Part shown: positions 16,968-23,933 of the stretch, in pieces
Numbering within the stretch: the first letter of the stretch is position 1
How the letters are laid out: each line of letters begins with the position of its first letter
Source: Pseudoflavonifractor sp050943825
Lineage (GTDB): Bacteria > Bacillota > Clostridia > Oscillospirales > Oscillospiraceae
Direction: 5' to 3'
Length of the DNA: 64,000 nt
Assembly: GCF_050943825.1 (NCBI RefSeq)
Contig: NZ_JBMNPX010000010.1
Location: 31,909 to 95,908, forward strand
Position numbers and translations under genes: made by a program
Notes under the pieces: model-generated
Seen by the model: only the letters and a program-made list of their open reading frames with translations
What the model was told of the DNA's origin: nothing
Databases searched by the model: none

Positions 16968-18008
16968 TTACCTTGAAACAGGGGCTGCGGTGCTCTCGCG
17001 GACGGCCAGGGTGGGGGGGACCACCACCTTCTGGGGCAGGGTACGCACCGGGCGGCCCGCCACGGAGGAGCAGCGCTCCCCCAGCAGGCCCACGGCGGTG
17101 CGGGCCATCTCGTCGGCGTGGGTGGACACCGAGGTGAGGGGCGGGGTCATGAGCTGGGACAGGGGGGTGTCGTTGAAGGAGACCAGGGACACGTCTCCGG
17201 GCACCGACAGCCCTCTGGCCTCCAGGGCACGGCTGGCGCCCATGGCGTTCTCCTCGTTGGCGGCCAGGAAGGCGGTGGGCGGATTGGGGCACCGGTCCAG
17301 GAAGGCGGACATGGCTGCCGCCGTGGCCCGGCTCTCCATGGGGGCCTCCACCAGCAGGGAGGGGTCCAGCAGGCCCCGCTCCTCCATCATGGACATAAAG
17401 CAGCTCCGCCGCACCTCGGGGGCAGGCTCCTTGCAGTCCCCCAGCTTCTCCGCCGGGCCGATGAAGCCAATGCGGGTGTGGCCCAGGGAGAGGAGATGGT
17501 CCAGGGCCAGGCGGATGCCCAGGGCATAGTTGAGCACCACCGAGTCAAAACGGGCCTCATCGGGGGAGGAGTCCAGAAACACCAGGTTGGGGTGAATGGC
17601 GGCCAGAGCCGCCTGCTGTTCCCGGGTGAAAATTCCGATGGCGATGATGCCGTCCAGCGCGGCGCCCTCCGGCGGGGCAAAGTCCTCCTCGCCGCGCCGT
17701 TCCAGCGGGAGAAAGGCGTACTTGCGCTCCCCGCACGCCTGCTCCACAAAATTGCGCAGATAGAGGTAATAGGGGTCGGCCAGCTGCTGCTCGGGCGTGA
17801 GCATTTCTGCCACGCCCACCCGCAGCAGTACCTTGGGCGTCCGTCCCCGGCGGCTGCGGGTGGCGGCATAATCCAGACGCCCCGCCTCCTCCAGCACCCG
17901 CTTTCTTGCCTCATCGCTGACCGCAAGCGACGGATCCCCCGTCAGAATCCGGGAGATGGTGGCAGGGGAGTAGCCCGTGCGGTCAGAGAGCTCTTTCAGC
18001 GTTGCCAT
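16968..18008 (-). CDS. LacI/GalR family transcriptional regulator, probable gal repressor
   Basis: A 346-residue regulator. The N-terminal LacI helix-turn-helix reads ATLKELSDRTGYSPATISRI, and a periplasmic-binding-protein-like effector domain follows, with typical segments GHTRIGFIG and VPGDVSLVSFND. The start at 18008 follows AAAGGAGGACCGCT; an upstream in-frame codon at 18062 has no ribosome site and lies within the promoter. The gene is directly upstream of galK on the same strand, with 165 bp between them. Matching palindromes at its own promoter and at galK suggest autoregulation and galactose-responsive repression of galKET. The effector (galactose or similar) is inferred from position. 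Confidence 0.85.
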   Translation of the reverse strand: MATLKELSDRTGYSPATISRILTGDPSLAVSDEARKRVLEEAGRLDYAATRSRRGRTPKVLLRVGVAEMLTPEQQLADPYYLYLRNFVEQACGERKYAFLPLERRGEEDFAPPEGAALDGIIAIGIFTREQQAALAAIHPNLVFLDSSPDEARFDSVVLNYALGIRLALDHLLSLGHTRIGFIGPAEKLGDCKEPAPEVRRSCFMSMMEERGLLDPSLLVEAPMESRATAAAMSAFLDRCPNPPTAFLAANEENAMGASRALEARGLSVPGDVSLVSFNDTPLSQLMTPPLTSVSTHADEMARTAVGLLGERCSSVAGRPVRTLPQKVVVPPTLAVRESTAAPVSR

Positions 18009-18019
18009 AGCGGTCCTCC

Positions 18020-18064
18020 TTTTTTTAGTAAAAAAATTGTACCACAGTTTCAACAAAGACACAA
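18020..18064 (-). promoter_or_regulatory. Regulator promoter with autoregulatory operator
   Basis: On the minus strand, -35 TTGTGT (18059-18064) and -10 TACAAT (18036-18041) are 17 bp apart. Immediately downstream, over the expected transcription start, is the perfect palindrome TTTTTTTAGTAAAAAAA (18020-18036, centre 18028). It has the same TTTTTA-N-TAAAAA core as the galK operator. Confidence 0.7.
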
Positions 18065-18125
18065 GAAGGAAGCACAGAGAAAATAGGAGTTTTGCAGCGA
18101 GAATGTAAAACTATTGTAAAGTCTA

Positions 18126-18155
18126 TTGACGCTGGATTTTACAATTTGATATACT
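18126..18155 (+). promoter_or_regulatory. Predicted promoter of the Na/Pi cotransporter gene
   Basis: The -35 TTGACG (18126-18131) and -10 TATACT (18150-18155) have 18-bp spacing and lie about 215 bp upstream of the coding start. This leaves a long leader. Confidence 0.65.
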
Positions 18156-18195
18156 TTACCCGTATCGTCTGATGAACATGATTTAAGAGAGGGTT

Positions 18196-18264
18196 ATGCA
18201 CATGATGGATGACGCCGCGTGCTGGCGCCTGCATCAGCTGCCGGACAGAATAAGAGAAATCTGA
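18196..18264 (+). CDS. Possible 22-residue leader peptide before the Na/Pi cotransporter
   Basis: A short frame starting at ATG 18196 (further ATGs at 18202 and 18205) after AGAGAGGG would give a peptide ending DAACWRLHQLPDRIREI. Its stop codon (18262-18264) touches the 5' arm of a terminator hairpin. That arrangement is typical of leader-peptide attenuation. Whether it is translated is unknown; the support is position and the ribosome site only. Confidence 0.35.
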   Translation: MHMMDDAACWRLHQLPDRIREI

Positions 18265-18320
18265 GAGTATGACCTGCGTTCCGGGCTTCCGGGAGGCGGG
18301 CTGTACTCTTTTTTCTTTTT
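18264..18320 (+). terminator. Leader terminator (candidate attenuator) upstream of the Na/Pi cotransporter
   Basis: AGAGTA (18264-18269) pairs with TACTCT (18304-18309). An inner imperfect GC stem lies between them (CCTGC with GCGGG), and TTTTTTCTTTTT follows to 18320. It lies between the promoter and the coding start of the next gene, so it should cut expression unless antiterminated. Confidence 0.6.
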
Positions 18321-18370
18321 GTCGAAACCGGCGGAAAAAGAACTGTGTGTAAGGAGTAAGGAGAAAGAGA

Positions 18371-20011
18371 ATGAAAATTACCGACATATTGAGTCTGTTG
18401 GGCGGTCTGGCCCTGTTCCTCCACGGAATGCAGATGATGAGCTCCGGCCTGGAGGCCGCCGCGGGCAACCGCATGAAGAGCATCCTGGAGAAGCTCACCT
18501 CCAACCGCCTGCTGGGCGTGCTGGTGGGCGCGGTCATCACCGCCGTCATCCAGTCCTCCTCCGCCACCACGGTCATGGTGGTGGGCTTCGTCAACTCGGG
18601 CATGATGAACCTGCGCCAGGCCGTGTGGATTATCATGGGCGCCAACATCGGCACCACCATCACCGGTCAGCTCATCGCCCTGGACGTAGGCGTACTGGCC
18701 CCGCTGCTCGCTTTCCTCGGCATTGCGCCCATGGTGTTCATGAAAAATCCAAAAGTCCACCACATCGGCAGCATCCTGGCCGGTCTGGGCATCCTGTTCA
18801 TCGGCATGGACATGATGAGCGCCGCCATGGAGCCCCTGCGGGATTCCCAGACCTTTATTAACCTGGTGTCCACTTTCTCCAACCCCCTGGTGGGCATTCT
18901 CACCGGCGCCATTTTCACCGCCATCATCCAGTCCTCCTCTGCGTCGGTGGGCATCCTTCAGGCCTTGGCCATGAGCGGCGTGGTGACACTGCCTACGGCT
19001 GTGTATGTCCTTTTCGGCCAGAACATCGGTACCTGCATCACCGCCGTGCTGGCCGCCATCGGCACCAGCCGCAATGCCAAGCGCACCACCGTTATCCATC
19101 TCTCCTTTAATATTATCGGTACTATCATCTTCACCATTGCCTGTATGTCTACACCTCTGACCCGCTTTGTCGCGAACCTGACGCCGGACAATGCTGCCGC
19201 CCAGATTGCCAACATGCACACCCTCTTCAACGTGGTCACCACCCTGCTGCTCCTGCCTGTGGGCGGTCATCTGGTCAACCTGGCCATGCACATCCTTCCC
19301 GACCGGAAGGAGGAGAAGGAGGAGGGTATGCACCTGCAGTACCTCAAGCCCATCACCGTGGACAAGGACCGCTCCATCGCCATCGGTACCTCCGCTATCT
19401 ACCTCAACCAGATCCGCAGCGAGCTCCACCGCATGCTGGGCAAGGCCCGGGGCAATATCGACCTGGCCTTCCAGGCTGTGCTGGAGGTCAAGCCTGAGCT
19501 GCTGGAAAAGGCCGAGGAGACCGAGACCTATATCGACTACCTGAACAAGGAGATCTCCCAGTATATCTCCAAGGTCATCGCCCACGAGACCAATGAGACC
19601 GACTCCGCCGCCGTGTCCGCCTACTTCAAGATTACCGGCAACATCGAGCGCATCGGCGACCACGCCGTGAATATCTGTGAGTACAGCACCATGATGGAGA
19701 AGAAGGGCATCCATTTCTCCGAGGGCGCCAAGGACGAGCTGCGGGAGATGCGGGACGTGTGCCTGGAGGCGCTGGACACCCTGGCCGCCGACGCCGACGT
19801 GTCCCAGGGCTGGCTCAGCTCCATGGAAAAGCTGGAGCAGCGCATTGACGACATGACCGCAGAGTTCCGTCAGAACCAGCTGGACCGCATGAAGAGCGGC
19901 TCCTGCTCCGACGAGGCCTGCATCCTCTTCTCCGAGCTGCTCACCGACTTTGAGCGTATCGGCGACCACGCCCTGAACATCGCCCAGGAGCGCACCGCCG
20001 CCGCACGGTAA
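18371..20011 (+). CDS. Na/Pi cotransporter family protein with C-terminal PhoU-like domain
   Basis: A 546-residue inner-membrane transporter of the NptA/PNaS type that would import phosphate with sodium. Two inverted membrane halves each carry the family QSSS motif (AVIQSSSATTVMVVG near residue 60 and IIQSSSASVGI near residue 180). From about residue 340 to the end is a soluble helical PhoU-like region, with the repeated signature FKITGNIERIGDHAVNI and FERIGDHALNI. The start at 18371 follows GGAGTAAGGAGAAAGAGA. A long leader with a possible leader peptide and terminator precedes it. No other phosphate genes are adjacent. Confidence 0.9.
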   Translation: MKITDILSLLGGLALFLHGMQMMSSGLEAAAGNRMKSILEKLTSNRLLGVLVGAVITAVIQSSSATTVMVVGFVNSGMMNLRQAVWIIMGANIGTTITGQLIALDVGVLAPLLAFLGIAPMVFMKNPKVHHIGSILAGLGILFIGMDMMSAAMEPLRDSQTFINLVSTFSNPLVGILTGAIFTAIIQSSSASVGILQALAMSGVVTLPTAVYVLFGQNIGTCITAVLAAIGTSRNAKRTTVIHLSFNIIGTIIFTIACMSTPLTRFVANLTPDNAAAQIANMHTLFNVVTTLLLLPVGGHLVNLAMHILPDRKEEKEEGMHLQYLKPITVDKDRSIAIGTSAIYLNQIRSELHRMLGKARGNIDLAFQAVLEVKPELLEKAEETETYIDYLNKEISQYISKVIAHETNETDSAAVSAYFKITGNIERIGDHAVNICEYSTMMEKKGIHFSEGAKDELREMRDVCLEALDTLAADADVSQGWLSSMEKLEQRIDDMTAEFRQNQLDRMKSGSCSDEACILFSELLTDFERIGDHALNIAQERTAAAR

Positions 20012-20021
20012 TACAGCTTTC

Positions 20022-20110
20022 CGCGCCCCACATGGGTGGGGATGTACCGTCGTAATTGATGTGAAAGTAACCTTCCGTACCGCAAACCCCACAGGAGTGG
20101 GGACAACCTG
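20022..20110. CRISPR. Degenerate two-repeat CRISPR-like remnant
   Basis: Two 28-base units (20022-20049 and 20083-20110) share 19 positions, including the hairpin halves CCCCAC and GTGGGG. A 33-base unique stretch (20050-20082) separates them. The repeat form and 61-bp period match type I-E arrays. The divergence between copies, the absence of a third copy and the absence of cas genes in the window suggest a decayed or orphan array. Chance hairpins behind the transporter gene are the alternative. Confidence 0.4.
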
Positions 20111-20154
20111 TTCCGTGCCCCTCAGCCGGGCATGGAGCAGACACACAAAAAACA

Positions 20155-20194
20155 GTCCGGCCCAGTCCCGAAAGGGACCGGGCCGGATTTTTTT
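20155..20194. terminator. Terminator between Na/Pi cotransporter and convergent lipoprotein gene
   Basis: A stem of about 15 bp with one mismatch (20155-20169 with 20174-20188) around GAAA is followed by TTTTTTT. On the minus strand it is followed by TTTTTTGTGTG, so it probably works in both directions. Confidence 0.8.
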
Positions 20195-20224
20195 GCTGTG
20201 GGCGGCGGAGACATGGGGCGTCCG

Positions 20225-20689
20225 TCACCTGGGCGGATGGCATTTGGAGCAGGGGGTATAGCCGCTGGCTTTGGCCTCCTCAAGAGAGATGGGAATCTGG
20301 CTCCTGCTGAGGTACTGGCACCCGTCCGAGTGGTACTTCTCACCGGTCCTGGTGACATAGACCACTACCTCCACCGGCTCCTCCGAGAGGGTCGTGACAG
20401 GGGATTCCGAGACCGGAGCTGTGCTGGGAGAGGGCTCCGGGACCGGGCCGGAAGGAGTGGGAGAGGGATCCGGCGCCGGGGCAGAAGGACTGGGGGAGAC
20501 GTCTGACTGGAGCGGAGACGGGTCGGGCTGGTCTGGAGTCAGGGCAGGGGTGCCGGTGGACTGCACCTGGACGGCGGACGGACCGGCGGGAGACGCGCTG
20601 GGGGAGACGGAGACGGTACCGGCAGCGCAGGAACAGAGCAGCACCAGGGAGACGAGCAGGGGGAGAAGGCGCTTTTTGATGGAATCCAT
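20225..20689 (-). CDS. Small lipoprotein with Pro/Ser-rich linker and C-terminal Cys/His motif
   Basis: A 154-residue protein with a lipoprotein-type signal (MDSIKKRLLPLLVSLVLLCS, with a candidate lipobox cysteine at residue 20 or 22). A low-complexity Ser/Pro/Thr linker of about 70 residues follows. The C-terminal 40 residues contain YHSDGCQYLSRSQIPISLEE and YTPCSKCHPP. The His plus three Cys spacing resembles the small zinc-binding domain found at the end of some secreted nucleases and ComEC-associated proteins; no nuclease domain is present here. The start at 20689 follows AAAAAGGAGGGTTTTCT. Function unknown; metal binding is inferred. Confidence 0.65.
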   Translation of the reverse strand: MDSIKKRLLPLLVSLVLLCSCAAGTVSVSPSASPAGPSAVQVQSTGTPALTPDQPDPSPLQSDVSPSPSAPAPDPSPTPSGPVPEPSPSTAPVSESPVTTLSEEPVEVVVYVTRTGEKYHSDGCQYLSRSQIPISLEEAKASGYTPCSKCHPPR

Positions 20690-20822
20690 AGAAAACCCTC
20701 CTTTTTCCATGCCTCCAGTATAGAGAATATAGGGGGCGAGGAAGGTCGAAAAGGGACGAAGCACCCGGAAGGACGACAGAACAGGAGAGCGGTGAGGAAA
20801 TAAATGGACGGAATAAAAAAGA

Positions 20823-20862
20823 AAAAACCCGAAGTCCTTGAAATCAAAGACTTCGGGTTTTT
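20823..20862 (-). terminator. Terminator of the tRNA-Ser transcript
   Basis: Arms 20823-20836 and 20849-20862 form a 14-bp stem. Read on the minus strand it begins at the tRNA CCA end and finishes with six T residues. Confidence 0.8.
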
Positions 20863-20952
20863 GGCGCAGAAGGAGGGATTTGAACCCTCGCACGGTTTTA
20901 CCCGCCTACTCCCTTAGCAGGGGAGCCCCTTCGGCCACTTGGGTACTTCTGC
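20862..20952 (-). tRNA. tRNA-Ser (anticodon GCT)
   Basis: The minus strand folds into a class II tRNA. The acceptor stem is GCAGAAG with CTTCTGC, the anticodon arm CTCCC-CTGCTAA-GGGAG gives anticodon GCT, a long variable arm is present, the T-arm loop is GTTCAAATC, and an encoded CCA ends at 20862. It reads serine AGC/AGU codons. It is the second of two serine tRNAs on one transcript. Confidence 0.95.
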
Positions 20953-21015
20953 GTATCGGCCGGGATGCGCATGTGCATCTTACAACTCTCTTGTCCATTT
21001 TTCGAAGAGAAAAAA

Positions 21016-21102
21016 TGGCGGAGAGAGTGGGATTCGAACCCACGGCTCTTGCGAGTCACCGGTTTTCAAGACCGGCTCCTTAAACCACTCGGACATCTCT
21101 CC
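21016..21102 (-). tRNA. tRNA-Ser (anticodon TGA)
   Basis: A class II tRNA on the minus strand with acceptor stem GGAGAGA/TCTCTCC, anticodon arm CCGGT-CTTGAAA-ACCGG giving anticodon TGA, a long variable arm and an encoded CCA. It reads UCA-type serine codons. It lies 63 bp upstream of the GCT tRNA, directly downstream of a consensus promoter. Confidence 0.95.
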
Positions 21103-21132
21103 ACGCCCGGGTTCCAATCAGATGCGAAAAGA

Positions 21133-21161
21133 ATAATATCACATCCTGGTCGGCTTGTCAA
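21133..21161 (-). promoter_or_regulatory. Promoter of the serine tRNA pair
   Basis: On the minus strand, a perfect -35 TTGACA (21156-21161) is followed after 17 bp by -10 TATTAT (21133-21138), about 31 bp before the tRNA 5' end. Confidence 0.85.
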
Positions 21162-21286
21162 CTACAAAATTGCAAAATGAGAAAAAAGAGGGGAGCCAGG
21201 TGTGGGCGGTGAGCTCCGGCAGGAGGAAGAAACCACCAAAAAGGGTGCTGGGCGGCGAAATAAGTTTGAAAAAGCAGAAAATGGAC

Positions 21287-21315
21287 TTGCCAAGCGCACA
21301 TATAAAGGGTAGAAT
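21287..21315 (+). promoter_or_regulatory. Promoter of the radical SAM gene pair
   Basis: The -35 TTGCCA (21287-21292) and -10 TAGAAT (21310-21315) are separated by 17 bp, 44 bp upstream of the start codon. Confidence 0.6.
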
Positions 21316-21358
21316 ATAACGGTTAACGAAAAATGGAACGGACTGACGGGGGTTTGTC

Positions 21359-23197
21359 ATGAATCGTAGTCTGGAACGCATCCTGCCCAGGGTGCAGAAG
21401 CCTGCCCGGTACACGGGCGGAGAATACAACGCGGTGGTCAAGGACCGGCGGAAGGTGGAGGTGCGGTATGCCCTCTGCTTCCCGGATACCTATGAAATCG
21501 GCATGTCCAATCTGGGTGTGCGCATCCTCTACGGCGTGATGAACAACCTGCCCTGGTGCTGGTGTGAGCGGGTGTTCGCCCCCTGGGGGGACATGGAGGA
21601 GGAGATGCGCGCCGAGGGCCTGCCTCTCTACGGCCTGGAGAGCGGCGACTCCATCGCGGATTTTGACCTCATCGGCTTCTCGCTGGGCTACGAGATGGCC
21701 TACACCAACGTGCTTAATATGCTGGACCTGGCCGGTCTGCCCGTGCGGGCGGAGGAGCGGCATGCGCTGTCTCCTATTATCGTAGCGGGCGGCACCTGCG
21801 CCTTCAACCCGGAGCCGCTGGCCCCCTTTGTGGACATCTTCTCCCTGGGCGAGGGTGAGGACGTGTCGGTGGAGCTGCTGGAGCTGTACCGCAAGGCCAA
21901 GAGCGAGGGCTGGGAGAAGGAGGAGTTCCTTCTGGCCGCGGCCAAGATTCCCGGGCTGTACGTGCCCTCCCTCTATGATATCTCTTACCATGAGGACGGC
22001 ACTGTGGCGGCCATCACGCCCCGGGACGGCGCGCCCGAGGTGGTGACCAAGCGGATTGTCCAGGACTTTAACAAGTCCTATTTCCCGGTCAAGACCATCG
22101 TGCCCTCCACTGAGATCACCCAGGACAAGGTGACTCTGGAGGTGTTCCGCGGCTGTATCCGCGGCTGCCGGTTCTGTCAGGCGGGGTACGCCTACCGGCC
22201 CGTCCGGTCCCGCGACCCGGAGCTGCTGGTGAAGTACGGCATTGAGGCCTGCAAGGACTCGGGCTACCAGGAGATGACCCTGTCGTCCCTGTCCACCAGC
22301 GACTACCGCCACCTGCTCAAGCTGTGCGACGGGCTGCTGGAGTGGTGCGAGCCGGAGAAGGTGAGCCTGGCGCTGCCCTCCCTGCGGGCGGACAACTTCT
22401 CCATGAACCTGATGCACCGCCTTCAGCACGGCAAGAAGTCCGGACTGACCTTTGCGCCCGAGGCGGGTACCCAGCGCCTGCGGGACGCCATCAATAAGAA
22501 CGTCACCGAGGAGGACCTGCTCCAGTCCTGCCGTACCGCCTTCTCAGGCGGCTGGTCGTCGGTGAAGCTGTACTTCATGCTGGGCCTGCCCACCGAGACC
22601 GACGAGGACGTGCTGGGCATTGCCGACCTGGCGGAGAAGGTGTATCAGGCCTGGCGTGAGACCACGCCGGAGCCCCGCCGCGGCGTGCGGATTACGGTCT
22701 CCACCTCCTTCTTTGTGCCCAAGCCCCACACCGCCTTCCAGTGGGAGGCGCAGATCTCCATGGAGGAGTACCAGCGGCGGGTGAAGCTGCTGCGGGACAA
22801 CATGCGGGGCCGTTCCATCAGCTACAACTGGCACGACCCGGACACCAGCGTGCTGGAGGCGGTGTTTGCCCGGGGTGACCGCCGTGTGGCCGACGTCATC
22901 GAGGAGGCCTGGCGGAACGGGGCCAAGTTCGACTCCTGGAGCGAGTACTTTGACTTCCAGCGCTGGCAGGACGCCTTTGCCGCCTGCGGATTGTCCATGG
23001 ACTTCTACGCCACCCGCCAGCGGGACAAGGACGAGATTCTGCCCTGGGACATGATCTCCACCGGCGTGCGCAAGCCCTTCCTGTGGCGTGAGCGGGAGCA
23101 GTGCTACCAGAACAGGATTACCCCCGACTGCCGGAAGCAGTGCACCGGCTGCGGGGCGGACAAGCTCTATCCGGGAGGTAAGTGCGATGCGGAATAG
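21359..23197 (+). CDS. TIGR03960-type B12-binding-like/radical SAM protein
   Basis: A 612-residue cytoplasmic iron-sulfur protein. The N-terminal 200 residues resemble a cobalamin-binding-like Rossmann domain (LCFPDTYEIGMSNLGVRILY, then FSLGEGEDVSVELL). The radical SAM core begins at FRGCIRGCRFCQAGYAYRP, where the CxxxCxxC cysteines bind the 4Fe-4S cluster. The protein ends with a Cys-rich tail (CRKQCTGCG). The family occurs in Clostridia and is nearly always followed by the DUF2344 partner found here; its reaction is not established. The start at 21359 follows GACGGGGGTTTGTC. The last 11 bases overlap the next gene, implying translational coupling. Confidence 0.85.
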   Translation: MNRSLERILPRVQKPARYTGGEYNAVVKDRRKVEVRYALCFPDTYEIGMSNLGVRILYGVMNNLPWCWCERVFAPWGDMEEEMRAEGLPLYGLESGDSIADFDLIGFSLGYEMAYTNVLNMLDLAGLPVRAEERHALSPIIVAGGTCAFNPEPLAPFVDIFSLGEGEDVSVELLELYRKAKSEGWEKEEFLLAAAKIPGLYVPSLYDISYHEDGTVAAITPRDGAPEVVTKRIVQDFNKSYFPVKTIVPSTEITQDKVTLEVFRGCIRGCRFCQAGYAYRPVRSRDPELLVKYGIEACKDSGYQEMTLSSLSTSDYRHLLKLCDGLLEWCEPEKVSLALPSLRADNFSMNLMHRLQHGKKSGLTFAPEAGTQRLRDAINKNVTEEDLLQSCRTAFSGGWSSVKLYFMLGLPTETDEDVLGIADLAEKVYQAWRETTPEPRRGVRITVSTSFFVPKPHTAFQWEAQISMEEYQRRVKLLRDNMRGRSISYNWHDPDTSVLEAVFARGDRRVADVIEEAWRNGAKFDSWSEYFDFQRWQDAFAACGLSMDFYATRQRDKDEILPWDMISTGVRKPFLWREREQCYQNRITPDCRKQCTGCGADKLYPGGKCDAE

Positions 23198-23858
23198 TAA
23201 CCGGCTGCGTTTTTCCAAGACCGGGCGGGCCAAGTACATCTCCCACCTGGACCTGATGCGCACCTTCCAGCGGGCCTTCCTCCGTGCCGGGATTGAGATC
23301 ACCCACACCGAGGGCTTCAATCCCCACGCCTTTGTGTCCATTCCGCTGCCTCTGTCCGTGGGCTTTTCCAGCCAGTGCGAGGTGCTGGAGTTTGAGCTGC
23401 GGGGCGGCGCGGAGCTCTCCCAGGTGCCCGGGCGGATGAACGCGGTGCTGCCCGAGGGAATTATGGTGCAGAAGTGCTACGAGGCGGCCAAGCCTGTGAA
23501 GGCCCTGACCTACGTCAACTACATCGTCACCCTGGAGTACGAGAACGGCGCGCCCTTTGGGGCGGAGACCGCCATCCGGGACCTGCTGAGCCGGGAGAGC
23601 CTGGTGGTGATCAAGAAGTCCAAGAAGGCCAAGAGCGGCCAGGTGGAGGTGGACCTGATTCCCCTCATCGCCAAGTTCACCGTGGAGGGACGGCGGGACA
23701 CCATCGCCCTGGACCTCATCATCCGGGCCCAGAACCCGGGCTTGAACCCGGAGCTGATTGTGTCTGCCATCCGGGAGCACTGCCCCGAGGCATCTCCGGA
23801 CTATGTGGCCTTCCACCGGAAGGACGTGCTGGACGCCCAGTTCCAGCCCTGGGAATAA
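23187..23858 (+). CDS. TIGR03936-type (DUF2344) radical SAM-associated protein
   Basis: A 223-residue partner of the preceding radical SAM protein. It begins MRNSNRLRFSKTGRAKYISH, then LDLMRTFQRAFLRAG, the hallmark N-terminus of DUF2344. In some bacteria this domain is fused to the radical SAM protein, which supports joint action. The ATG at 23187 follows GGGAGG and lies inside the end of the upstream gene (11-bp overlap). There is no membrane segment or metal motif. Substrate unknown. A strong terminator follows 15 bp after the stop. Confidence 0.85.
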   Translation: MRNSNRLRFSKTGRAKYISHLDLMRTFQRAFLRAGIEITHTEGFNPHAFVSIPLPLSVGFSSQCEVLEFELRGGAELSQVPGRMNAVLPEGIMVQKCYEAAKPVKALTYVNYIVTLEYENGAPFGAETAIRDLLSRESLVVIKKSKKAKSGQVEVDLIPLIAKFTVEGRRDTIALDLIIRAQNPGLNPELIVSAIREHCPEASPDYVAFHRKDVLDAQFQPWE

Positions 23859-23873
23859 CCATAATATAAAAGG

Positions 23874-23907
23874 AGAGGTCTCCGCTGTGTGCGGAGACCT
23901 CTTTTTT
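23874..23907 (+). terminator. Terminator of the radical SAM operon
   Basis: A 12-bp perfect stem (23874-23885 with 23891-23902) around TGTGT is followed by a T tract to 23907. Confidence 0.85.
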
Positions 23908-23933
23908 AATGCCCGTATGTTTGAGAAGCGAAT

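Noticed and set aside
18194..20146. Minus-strand frames over the Na/Pi transporter with IPTHVG-like peptides near 20040-20110
   Set aside because: The peptide motif comes from the CRISPR-like repeats, not a protein. The rest is antisense to the transporter.
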